A DNA stretch of 64,000 nt from Bacteroidota bacterium (GTDB taxonomy: Bacteria > Bacteroidota > Bacteroidia > AKYH767-A > OLB10): contig JAGVTU010000026.1 in NCBI GenBank assembly GCA_019136655.1, forward strand, positions 1-64,000, in the 5' to 3' direction. This document shows, in pieces, positions 48,475-56,736 of this stretch. The translations under genes and the position numbers were made by a program. The notes under the pieces are model-generated. The model made no database searches and had not been told where the DNA came from. It saw only the letters and a program-made list of their open reading frames with translations. Positions within the stretch are counted from its first letter, which is position 1. Every line of letters begins with the position of its first letter.

Positions 48475-48846
48475 TTAAGAAAGGTGTTTGCTAACGAGTT
48501 TAGTCATCTCAAACATAGAAACGGTTTTCTTGCCGTTGAACACTTTTTTCAAGTTATCATCAGCATTGATGTTACGTTTCTCTTTTGGATCCTGTAATTT
48601 GTTTTTCTTAATGTATTCCCAAAGTTTTTTTACAACTTCAGTGCGTGGAAGTGGTTTGCTGCCAACAATCGGGTGAAGAGCTTCACCAATTGTCATAGCT
48701 TTCATAAATGCAGCATTTGGAGTACGCTTAACTTTTTTCTTTGGTGCTGCTTTCTTTTTAGGAGCTGCCTTCTTTTTAGGAGCTGCTTTCTTTTTTGGGG
48801 CTGCCTTCTTTTTTGCGGGAGCCTTTTTAGCTTTTTTAGTTGCCAT
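48475..48846 (-). CDS. SWIB/MDM2-domain protein with a Lys/Ala/Pro-rich tail
   Basis: A 123-residue basic protein. Residues 1-42 are a histone-H1-like tail made of repeated AAPKKK units. Residues about 43-123 form a SWIB/MDM2 domain (MTIGEALHPIVGSKPLPRTE, VVKKLWEYIKKNKLQDPKEK, INADDNLKKVF, VSMFEMTKLVSKHL). SWIB domains are known from eukaryotic chromatin remodellers and also occur in Bacteroidota and Chlamydiae, where fusion with basic tails suggests nucleoid binding. The DNA for the tail is four near-identical 18-base repeats. It is a single gene with its own strong terminator. Function in bacteria is inferred, not proven. Confidence 0.92.
   Translation of the reverse strand: MATKKAKKAPAKKKAAPKKKAAPKKKAAPKKKAAPKKKVKRTPNAAFMKAMTIGEALHPIVGSKPLPRTEVVKKLWEYIKKNKLQDPKEKRNINADDNLKKVFNGKKTVSMFEMTKLVSKHLS
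48743..48814 (-). repeat. Four tandem 18-bp repeats encoding AAPKKK
   Basis: Units at 48743-48760, 48761-48778, 48779-48796 and 48797-48814 differ by only a few bases (plus-strand form GGAGCTGCTTTCTTTTTA). They encode the lysine-rich tail of the SWIB protein. Copy number could vary by slippage between strains. Confidence 0.9.
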
Positions 48847-48858
48847 TTTGAAATTTGA

Positions 48859-49286
48859 TTTTTTATAAATTCAGTGAACAAATCAAATACATAAAAACTG
48901 CTATTCATCATCCCGAGTCATGAATTTATTAACAAGGGTTTTCAGAGGGGAATGAGGTTAATCTTACTCTGTACCTTACACTACTTTTATTTGTTGCATA
49001 AGAATGAGAAAATTAAAATTCTCCTCTGAAATTTTGATTTTTAAGAGACAAACCAAACATCTTCCCCTCACATTCTCCTCTGTGAGATTATGCTTTACCT
49101 TCTTAAACCAATTGTTAATAACCTCAATTGATTTTTTAATTCCGTCTTATTTCAGGAGAGAAAAACAACAGTTTTATTTCAATTTCTTACACTATAAAAC
49201 CAACTTCTTTAACTGTAAGAATAGAACTAAAAACCATTAACTCATTAACTCCACTCTCCGTTTAATTACTCTAAATAATTACCAGA
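48859..49286. other. AT-rich intergenic region, no recognised gene
   Basis: The region separates the divergent SWIB and DUF5723 genes. A 78-codon frame on the plus strand (49004-49240) is rich in Phe, Asn, Lys and Leu as expected from chance in AT-rich DNA, and has no family resemblance or ribosome site. Promoters for both flanking genes must lie here, but no exact TAnnTTTG with correct spacing was found. Confidence 0.45.
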
Positions 49287-50720
49287 ATGATATCAGCATT
49301 ACGGTTAATCATCTTGGGGATTCTGCTGTCAGCAACGGCTTATTCTCAGGAAATGTGGGGCATTGCCAACAGCAACTATGGAGGCAACTTTGCCATTGAC
49401 CTGAACCCATCATCAATGGCTTTCTCTCCTATAAAATATGAGCTTAATTTTTTGTCAGGAAACGTCACTTTCCAAAACGATTACCTCTATATTCCAAAGG
49501 GAGAAATGTCAATAGGGAAGTTTTTCAAAGGCAATTACGGACAATACAACTGGCAGGATAATTATACCACCTCCGATAAGAATGCTTATTTGCACGGTTT
49601 GGTTAAAGGTCCCTCCTTCTTTACCCGTATTGGTCAAACTGCATTTGGGGTGCACTCTGCACTGAGAGCTGATGCCAGTGTACGCAATGTAGATTTTCAG
49701 ATGGCAAAATTCTTTTATGAATCAAGTCAGTATTTGCCCTTGCAACGTCAGGAGTTAGAAGCATCCAACAATCAATTGGCTGCCTTGGTATATGGTGAAA
49801 TTGGAGGGAGTGTAGCGCAACAGTTTAAAATAAGTGACAAAAACAGACTTGCTGCCGGAGTTACTGTCAACTATCTTCTTGGAATGGACGGTATGTATGC
49901 CAACATTGACCACATGCATTACAAGTTCGATGATGAAACTTATCTGCAGGTAGCCGATTTGCAGGCTCAGTATGGTTATGCCATGCCTGAAGATGGGTCA
50001 GCCGACTATCTTAAAATCAGAGGAAGAGGATTCAGCACCAACTGGGGAGTACAGTATATTCACAATTTAAATCCTGAAGCATATAATGTTTATGCCAGCA
50101 GGCTGAAGCTTAAAAAATATCAGTACAAACTTGGAATCTCACTCGTAGATGCAGGAAGTATTTTGTTTACCAAACAAACCCGTAATATTGAGATCAACAA
50201 CAATTCCTTCAATTGGGATGGTATTGACACCACTCAAATTAAAAATGTCAGCTACCTTGGGGAATTAATCCGTTCTAAAATATTTGATGACTCTACTTCA
50301 GGTTATACTGTGACCCGCTACCGTGCACAATTGCCGGCAGCTTTAAGTCTTCAGTTTGATTACAGCCTTACCTCCTACTTATATATTAATGCATCACTGA
50401 TTCAACCATTGACTTCAAAAACAACAGGTGTGAGAAGGCCGGCACAAATAAGCCTGACTCCCCGAATAGAAATGTGGCGTTATGAATTCTCAATACCTGT
50501 GTCGTTGTATGAATATAATCAGATGCGTCTGGGCGCCTGTCTTCGTTTAGGACAAGTTGTAGTTGGTTCCGACTATCTTACTTCACTGCTTGGACTTTCT
50601 AAGTTTAACGGTTGCGATATTTATATAGGCATCAAACACAGCAGCTATGCTATGGATAAACTCAGCAAACGAAAAAAACGAAAAGCAAAAGATGATTATA
50701 GCGGAGAAGACCTCCATTAA
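49287..50720 (+). CDS. DUF5723 family outer-membrane beta-barrel protein
   Basis: A 477-residue exported protein with a signal peptide (MISALRLIILGILLSATAYSQ). The body alternates aromatic and polar residues typical of outer-membrane beta strands (for example FSTNWGVQYIHNLNP, YQYKLGISLVDAGSILF, MRLGACLRLGQVVVGSDY). The early block NPSSMAFSPIKYELNFLSGNVTF resembles the DUF5723 group of Bacteroidota porin-like proteins. A lysine-rich C-terminal tail (SKRKKRKAKDDYSGED) lies after the last strand. The cargo or function is unknown. It converges with comEC, with 14 bases between stop codons. Confidence 0.78.
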   Translation: MISALRLIILGILLSATAYSQEMWGIANSNYGGNFAIDLNPSSMAFSPIKYELNFLSGNVTFQNDYLYIPKGEMSIGKFFKGNYGQYNWQDNYTTSDKNAYLHGLVKGPSFFTRIGQTAFGVHSALRADASVRNVDFQMAKFFYESSQYLPLQRQELEASNNQLAALVYGEIGGSVAQQFKISDKNRLAAGVTVNYLLGMDGMYANIDHMHYKFDDETYLQVADLQAQYGYAMPEDGSADYLKIRGRGFSTNWGVQYIHNLNPEAYNVYASRLKLKKYQYKLGISLVDAGSILFTKQTRNIEINNNSFNWDGIDTTQIKNVSYLGELIRSKIFDDSTSGYTVTRYRAQLPAALSLQFDYSLTSYLYINASLIQPLTSKTTGVRRPAQISLTPRIEMWRYEFSIPVSLYEYNQMRLGACLRLGQVVVGSDYLTSLLGLSKFNGCDIYIGIKHSSYAMDKLSKRKKRKAKDDYSGEDLH

Positions 50721-50734
50721 AAATATTACATCTG

Positions 50735-52861
50735 CTACATTTCTATCATTGCAGCACCTTGTTTTCTTAAGTCATATACATTCGTCCCGGATGGAAATGT
50801 CACATCTTTAATTTTTATTTTGCTGCTTGCATCAATAATCAGGTTTTTAGTTTCTACCCTCTGAAGCAACGTGCTTAACTTGTTTTTGCACTGATCTGTA
50901 ACAATGACGGTATGAACCTTTATTCTGTTATCTTTTGCTGAATAGGGAACAAAACCTGTTGGGATGTAAATCAACTTACCTGCATAGCAAAGGAAATTTT
51001 CATGTGTCGCTACAAATCGATTTATAACTCTGTCCTTCTTATCTGCTGTGCGAGTATTATTCCATATCATCGGAAGATGCACTAATTGCTTCATCCCGGT
51101 TTCGTACCAGTAACGTTCAATGTTGAATCTGATCAGACTTTTATCATTGAATACTTCGTCAGACGATATAAACACTTTTCTGTTTCCATTCATTATCTCA
51201 ATAGCAGACTGACCTTTTATTGCATATACTATCAGTTTCTTCTGATTTATAATAAGAACCTGATCATATATAAATGATAACAGCAGCAAGAACGATGAAA
51301 TGTAAAACAGGTAAACAGCTCTTCTGCTTTTATAAAGCAGAAACCAAACTGCCATAGCTATGATAATATAGATTAACCATGTCTGACCTATTGTGAGGTA
51401 AATTCCTTTTATCACAGCATACCTGAATTGTTCAGCTGTTACAAGCATTTCGTTCATGAGCCAGGTAAGTGCAAACACAATCTTCCACAGCCAGAATACA
51501 ATAACACTCAGATAAGAAACAAAAGAAAGCATCAGTGCAGCTACAGCCACCCAGATAACTACAGTTGAAATGGGAATAATTGCGAGATTGGAAATAAGAA
51601 ACAAATTGGGAAACTGATTAAAATATAACAGTCCGAGTGGAAACGTTACTAACTGTGCACAAATGGAAACAGAAGTAAGCTGCCAGGCAGCATTCAGGAA
51701 ATGATTTGATGTGTAAAAAAGTGTAACAAAACGCTGATGCAGATAAACAATGCCAATAACGGCAAGATATGAAAGTTGAAATCCTACTTCAGTAAGTGCA
51801 AAAGGATTTATGCAAAGAATAATAAAAGCAGAAGCAAGTGTAGTATTCAGCATATAACTGTCGCGACTGAGATACTTTGCAATGAGAATAATCGAAATCA
51901 TCATAGCTGAACGAAGGATGGGCGCTGACAAACCTGTGATAAAAGCGTAAAACCAAATAAGCAAGATGATAAAAAGCTGTTTCAGCATGTAAGCCAGTTT
52001 ATTTTTATCCATGAAAAAGAATAATTTCTGCAGGAGAACAAAAATTAATCCTACATGTAATCCGGAAACACTCAGGACATGTAATGCTCCCGAACTGGCA
52101 TACGCTGATACAAGATCGGCATCAAGCTGGTCAACATAACCTACCAGCAATGCAGAACATACAGCCACTTCACGGGGAATCATTATCTGATTCTTTATTT
52201 CGCTCAAAAACAAATCTCGATAGGCATAAGCCTGTTGCCATAATCCGGAACGATAACCCATTCCTGACAACGACCATGAATCAGCAGGGAGATAAAACTG
52301 ATTATATATCTGATGAAAACTTAAAAACCGTTTATAGTTGAACGAACCGGGGTTAAGTGGTGGAGGTATTTCCTGAGGATGCACACGGGTAACTATTAGC
52401 GAACCGTATTGCAATTTATGTGCAGAAACATTGTTCTCAAAATATACTAGTGTTTTACCGCGCGTGTACTTCCATTCACCATTCACACGCACAGCAACTA
52501 CATTGCACTCCGCTTTTACAGACTTAGCTTTTTGATGCCATGGTTCCGACAAACGAATTAAATAAGCATCAGCATTTGCAATTCGAGTATAGTGATACTT
52601 TTCTATCCAGGTTGTATTCAGCTTTATCAGCATAAACCCGGTGGCTATAAAAAACATAAACACTGCTACACCGAAATAATGTTTATATGCAAAAGATATT
52701 TTCAGTTTTCTGATAATGATGTATGCAAGCATTATGAGAAAAGAAGATATGAGAACAGCCAATACCGGGTAAATGGAAATACCGGAAAATATTCCGCATA
52801 CTATACCCAGGCAGAGTGGCAATAGCAGCCGCAGAATGGGCACTTGCGAATAGGGACGCAT
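50735..52861 (-). CDS. ComEC/Rec2-family membrane protein
   Basis: A 708-residue inner-membrane protein related to the DNA-uptake channel ComEC. There are N-terminal helices, an OB-like domain with DUF4131-type features (about 90-190), and the competence domain with its signature SGALHVLSVSGLHVGLIF (about 260-277) followed by about eight helices. The C-terminal part (about 550-708) has the position of the metallo-beta-lactamase domain but no HxHxDH metal-binding motif is visible. It is therefore shortened or degenerate. The minus-strand box TACTTTTA (one mismatch from TAnnTTTG) lies upstream. Role in DNA uptake is plausible; other competence genes are not in the window. Confidence 0.87.
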   Translation of the reverse strand: MRPYSQVPILRLLLPLCLGIVCGIFSGISIYPVLAVLISSFLIMLAYIIIRKLKISFAYKHYFGVAVFMFFIATGFMLIKLNTTWIEKYHYTRIANADAYLIRLSEPWHQKAKSVKAECNVVAVRVNGEWKYTRGKTLVYFENNVSAHKLQYGSLIVTRVHPQEIPPPLNPGSFNYKRFLSFHQIYNQFYLPADSWSLSGMGYRSGLWQQAYAYRDLFLSEIKNQIMIPREVAVCSALLVGYVDQLDADLVSAYASSGALHVLSVSGLHVGLIFVLLQKLFFFMDKNKLAYMLKQLFIILLIWFYAFITGLSAPILRSAMMISIILIAKYLSRDSYMLNTTLASAFIILCINPFALTEVGFQLSYLAVIGIVYLHQRFVTLFYTSNHFLNAAWQLTSVSICAQLVTFPLGLLYFNQFPNLFLISNLAIIPISTVVIWVAVAALMLSFVSYLSVIVFWLWKIVFALTWLMNEMLVTAEQFRYAVIKGIYLTIGQTWLIYIIIAMAVWFLLYKSRRAVYLFYISSFLLLLSFIYDQVLIINQKKLIVYAIKGQSAIEIMNGNRKVFISSDEVFNDKSLIRFNIERYWYETGMKQLVHLPMIWNNTRTADKKDRVINRFVATHENFLCYAGKLIYIPTGFVPYSAKDNRIKVHTVIVTDQCKNKLSTLLQRVETKNLIIDASSKIKIKDVTFPSGTNVYDLRKQGAAMIEM

Positions 52862-52932
52862 TGGTTTGGCGGTTTGCTGTAAAAGTAATTCTTTTATAAT
52901 AATAAAAGAAGACTTTCGCTTTACTAAAACAA

Positions 52933-52962
52933 AAAAGCCGCCTCTGAACTGAGGCGGCTTTT
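52933..52962 (-). terminator. Terminator after the M16 peptidase gene
   Basis: A perfect 12-base GC-rich stem (AAAAGCCGCCTC / GAGGCGGCTTTT) with loop TGAACT, followed on the minus strand by a T-rich tract (TTTTGTTTTAG). It separates the M16 gene from comEC. Confidence 0.9.
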
Positions 52963-52987
52963 CAATAATTTACTTATAGCAGATTTA

Positions 52988-55723
52988 TTATTTCTTGCGA
53001 TTGAAATCTCCTGCCTGAATGTACGATATTTTTTCAGGATTAATCCATTTGCGCATGGCAGCATTTACCTGTTCAACTGTAAGTGCCTGAATTTTCTTTT
53101 CAAAATCTTCATCCCATTTCATCGTGCGGTCGAGGAAAATATAATTGTTAAGTCGGGCGCATAGTTCTCTGTCCTGCGAGCGGCTTACGGAACGTGATTG
53201 AACAAATCCTTTTACGGCATCGGCTAATTCTTCCTTGGTAAAACCCTCTTTAACCATTTTACTAATCTCATCTTTGTAAGCTTCAATGAGTCTTTCAGAA
53301 TTGTCAGGATTGTAAATCGCATAGGTAAAAAATCCTCCTGATTTATCCTGAGAACTTGCCTGCAATTGCGATCCCACACCATAGCTGATTCCTTCTTTCT
53401 GACGAATACGTGTTGCCAATCGTGAATTCAAAAATCCTCCGCCCAACATATAATTTCCAATTACCATAGCAGGATAATCAGCATCATCATCGCGCAGCTC
53501 AAGATTCATACCTGCAAGCATCATTGCATTAGCTTTGTCGGGTGTGCTGATTTTTTCATTTACCGGAGTTACATCAAAATACAATTCCTTGGCACGATCA
53601 AACAATACGGGGGCGCCCCATTTGTCGAGCAGGTTATTCAGTGTGATAATCAGTGATGGCTCATCAAAATCACCTACAATAGCAACAGTAGCATTGTTGG
53701 TTGAATAAAATCTGTTATAGAAATTCTTCACCTCATCAATTGTAAGTTTATTCAGTGCATCTTTTTCCTCATCAAAACTCATTACATATCTGAAGTCTTC
53801 CTTAGGATATGGATTCAGTGTTTTTTCAAACAAGTTAGATGCTATTGCCTGAGGCTCGCTGCGTTGCTGATCAATGGAAGCAAGCTGTTCTTCTTTCAAT
53901 TTATCAAACTCCTGCTGAGAAAATGCAGGTTGCTTAATCATCTCATTCACCAGATTAAGTATTCCGTTCAGGTTTTCTTTGGTTGTGGTGATATTGACAT
54001 TTACTTCCTGTCCGCTTCCATAAATGGATACATTGGATTTTAGTCTGTCAATTTCATCGTTAATCTGCTGGAAAGATTTATTCTTTGTTCCGCGTTTCAG
54101 CATATCTGCGGTGAAGGAAGATGCAAGACCTTTGTTTTGTAAAACAGCAGGATTTCCAATGTGCATAGTCATTCTTACTGATACATTACCTCCACGTGTT
54201 GATTTTTTCAGCAATGTATATTTTGCACCTCCTGAAACGGTTGCTTTCTTAATACGCGATTCAATATTAGATGGAGAAGGGTCGAATGCTTCTGCTTCGG
54301 TAAGCGCTTTGTTTCCTTTATAATCTTTCACCAAAGCATTCACATCAGGTGATGCAGGAATTACAGCACGATCAGGTTTTGCTTCCGGAATAAATAATCC
54401 TGTGGTGCGGTTACTGGGTTTAAAATACACTGCTGCCACACGGTTTACATCTGCCGGTGTAACTTTCTCCAATGCATCTCTATAAATAAAATACAATCTC
54501 CAATCGCCTAATGCAATATACTCACTCAGTGCCAATCCTACTCTGTCGCTGTTATTAAACTGAAGCATCAGTTGTTTCAGCAGTGTGTTTTTTGCACGGT
54601 CCACTTCTTCCTTTGTAAAAGGATTCTTAGTTAAATTATCAAACAAACTGGTCATTGTATTCAACACTGTATCTACTGACTTATCTTTTAAAACTTCAGC
54701 AGCGAAATAGGCATAACCGGGGTCTTTCAACTGAAAAGCATAACCATAAGTGCTGCTCGCTTTTTTTGTTTCGATAAGTGCTTTATAAAGCCTTCCGGCA
54801 GGTTCGTTTGTCAAAGCTTCAACCAACACTTCTATGGGAGCATAATCTGCACTGGAGCCTGATGGAATATGATAACCACAGGCTGCCATCTGCACATCGC
54901 CCACTCTTCGTAATACCACACTGCGTTCACCATCCTGTGTAGGTTCAACAGTAAATGTTTCCTGCAATTTACGTTCTGGTTTTGGTATCACACCAAAATA
55001 TTCATTCACCATCTGAAGGGTTTTAGGTTCATCAATCTTTCCTGCTATGGTGAGCACTGCATTATCGGGCTGATAATATTTCTTATAAAATGCCTGCAGG
55101 TTTTCAATCGGAACTCTTTCTATATCTTCTTTTGAACCGATGGTAGATTTTCCATAATTATGCCACAGGTAAGCTGTTGAAACAACACGTTCCATCAATA
55201 CACTGCCCGGATCATTTTCTCCGCGTTCAAACTCATTGCGCACAACAGAAAATTCTGATTCCAAATCTTTTTTGGCAATGAATGAATTTACCATACGGTC
55301 GCTTTCCAGGCTCAGTGCCCAGCGCAGATTCTCATCTGTAGCATTGAATGATTCAAAATAATTGGTACGGTCGTACCATGTAGTGCCATTAGGACGCGCT
55401 CCATGTGCGGTAAGTTCCTGAGGTATGTTTTTATGATTGGTGGAGCCTTTGAACACCATATGCTCTAACAAATGTGCCATTCCTGTTTCGCCATAGCCTT
55501 CCATACGGGAGCCAACAAGATAAGTGATGTTGACTGTGATGGTTGATTTGGATGGGTCAGGAAAAAGTAACACACGAAGTCCATTTGCCAATTTATATTC
55601 GGTAATACCTTCTACCGAAGCTACTTTTACAGGAGCAGGCAGCGTTTTCGTTTTGCTCTGAGCAAATCCCTGCGTGCTGATAAACAATAAGGCTATCAAG
55701 CCTGAACGGATGATCTTATTCAT
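52988..55723 (-). CDS. M16-family zinc peptidase (two-domain, exported)
   Basis: A 911-residue protein with a signal peptide (MNKIIRSGLIALLFISTQGFAQ). The first half carries the inverted zinc motif HxxEH at residues 84-88 (HLLEH) within GETGMAHLLEHMVFKGST, and the downstream Glu ligand in the VVRNEFERGEN block. The second half (from about 480) repeats the fold but lacks HxxEH and shows an R-Y-like substrate region (RIRQKEGISYGVGSQLQ). This is the usual active/inactive pairing of pitrilysin-type peptidases, which form a clamshell around oligopeptides. It is probably periplasmic. Substrate unknown. Confidence 0.93.
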   Translation of the reverse strand: MNKIIRSGLIALLFISTQGFAQSKTKTLPAPVKVASVEGITEYKLANGLRVLLFPDPSKSTITVNITYLVGSRMEGYGETGMAHLLEHMVFKGSTNHKNIPQELTAHGARPNGTTWYDRTNYFESFNATDENLRWALSLESDRMVNSFIAKKDLESEFSVVRNEFERGENDPGSVLMERVVSTAYLWHNYGKSTIGSKEDIERVPIENLQAFYKKYYQPDNAVLTIAGKIDEPKTLQMVNEYFGVIPKPERKLQETFTVEPTQDGERSVVLRRVGDVQMAACGYHIPSGSSADYAPIEVLVEALTNEPAGRLYKALIETKKASSTYGYAFQLKDPGYAYFAAEVLKDKSVDTVLNTMTSLFDNLTKNPFTKEEVDRAKNTLLKQLMLQFNNSDRVGLALSEYIALGDWRLYFIYRDALEKVTPADVNRVAAVYFKPSNRTTGLFIPEAKPDRAVIPASPDVNALVKDYKGNKALTEAEAFDPSPSNIESRIKKATVSGGAKYTLLKKSTRGGNVSVRMTMHIGNPAVLQNKGLASSFTADMLKRGTKNKSFQQINDEIDRLKSNVSIYGSGQEVNVNITTTKENLNGILNLVNEMIKQPAFSQQEFDKLKEEQLASIDQQRSEPQAIASNLFEKTLNPYPKEDFRYVMSFDEEKDALNKLTIDEVKNFYNRFYSTNNATVAIVGDFDEPSLIITLNNLLDKWGAPVLFDRAKELYFDVTPVNEKISTPDKANAMMLAGMNLELRDDDADYPAMVIGNYMLGGGFLNSRLATRIRQKEGISYGVGSQLQASSQDKSGGFFTYAIYNPDNSERLIEAYKDEISKMVKEGFTKEELADAVKGFVQSRSVSRSQDRELCARLNNYIFLDRTMKWDEDFEKKIQALTVEQVNAAMRKWINPEKISYIQAGDFNRKK

Positions 55724-55759
55724 CTTTACTTAGAATTTAATTTGTGTTATTAATAATTA

Positions 55760-56617
55760 TTACCAGAGGTAATTTCTGTTTGTTTTAAATTGTTGGATCA
55801 TTCTGTTGAACTGCTGTGTAGTAAAACCACACTTGCATGCAGGAGAGTAGTATGACATAATATTGCCGATTTGCGGTACATACCAATTACCGTTTATATC
55901 TGCTAAATATGGATTCAGCTGACAATCTATGCCACTTGACCCTCCCGGGTCAGCAGGGGTATCGCAAATAAGATCGCCAGCAGTAAGACAATTGCTGCCG
56001 TTAATCAGTTCAACTCCTGTTCCTGTTTCGAAAGTATGATAAAGCCCAAAAAAGTGTCCCATCTCATGCGACAAAGTTTTTCCATCACCAGCACATCCTT
56101 TCGTAATAAAAATCATATCTCTCCCTCCGGGAAAATATGCATATCCGCATACCAATATTCCTGTAGGTCCTAATACCTTGCCTGAAAAATACATATTGAT
56201 GGTATTTGGTGTGTAATAGAGATTATACACCTCATCTTCGTGTTTAAAATAATTATAATTGTTGTAATTATAATTGTCCACGTAAACGAAACGACAGATT
56301 TCAAAAGAAAGGCACATGGGAGCAAAATCTGCATTCATTACTTGAACAGCCGACTGTATGGACGCCTGTGAAATACCATCATTTCCCAAACTATCGCGAA
56401 AAATATAAACAGTGATGGATAATTTTTTCCCAAGGCAATCTACCGGGAAAAACAAACCTCTCTGATTTGCACCACTGTCTTGTAGTGCCTGCATATCAGC
56501 GTTAATGAACAATCTTGGGGCCACTGTGCCACAATTCATTTGAGCAAATGCATTTGAAAATAACAGCATTGCTGAAATGATGAAAACAAAAAAACGAGTA
56601 ACAGTTGGTGATTTCAT
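55760..56617 (-). CDS. Secreted M43-type zinc metalloprotease
   Basis: A 285-residue protein with a signal peptide (residues 1-26, ending SNAFAQ). The full metzincin motif HEMGHFFGLYH is at 184-194. The later region has paired cysteines (CDTPADPGG, CKCGF) and the Met-turn in GNIMSYYSPACKCGF. There is a short Asn/Tyr run (NYNYNNYNYF, about 115-124) of unknown meaning. No T9SS sorting domain follows, so it may be periplasmic or exported by another route. It is transcribed away from the PKD giant, and the promoter of that gene overlaps this start codon region. Confidence 0.88.
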   Translation of the reverse strand: MKSPTVTRFFVFIISAMLLFSNAFAQMNCGTVAPRLFINADMQALQDSGANQRGLFFPVDCLGKKLSITVYIFRDSLGNDGISQASIQSAVQVMNADFAPMCLSFEICRFVYVDNYNYNNYNYFKHEDEVYNLYYTPNTINMYFSGKVLGPTGILVCGYAYFPGGRDMIFITKGCAGDGKTLSHEMGHFFGLYHTFETGTGVELINGSNCLTAGDLICDTPADPGGSSGIDCQLNPYLADINGNWYVPQIGNIMSYYSPACKCGFTTQQFNRMIQQFKTNRNYLW

Positions 56618-56635
56618 GTAAAGAGAGTACTTTTG
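56605..56635 (+). promoter_or_regulatory. Promoter for the PKD-repeat giant
   Basis: TTG (56605-56607) is followed after exactly 20 bases by TACTTTTG (56628-56635), a full match to the Bacteroidota consensus. The transcript would begin near 56642, giving a leader of about 95 bases. The -33 part lies inside the first codons of the divergent M43 gene. Confidence 0.6.
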
Positions 56636-56736
56636 AAAGACTGAAAATTCATCGGTGTAACTATTACACTACAAACATATCATTTTTTTTAATTCTATTT
56701 TTACATCCCGAATTTAAAACCAGATTTAGCAGATTA

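Noticed and set aside
49004-49240. 78-residue plus-strand frame between the SWIB and DUF5723 genes
   Set aside because: Rich in Phe, Asn, Lys and Leu as expected in AT-rich non-coding DNA; no signal peptide, motif or start site support.
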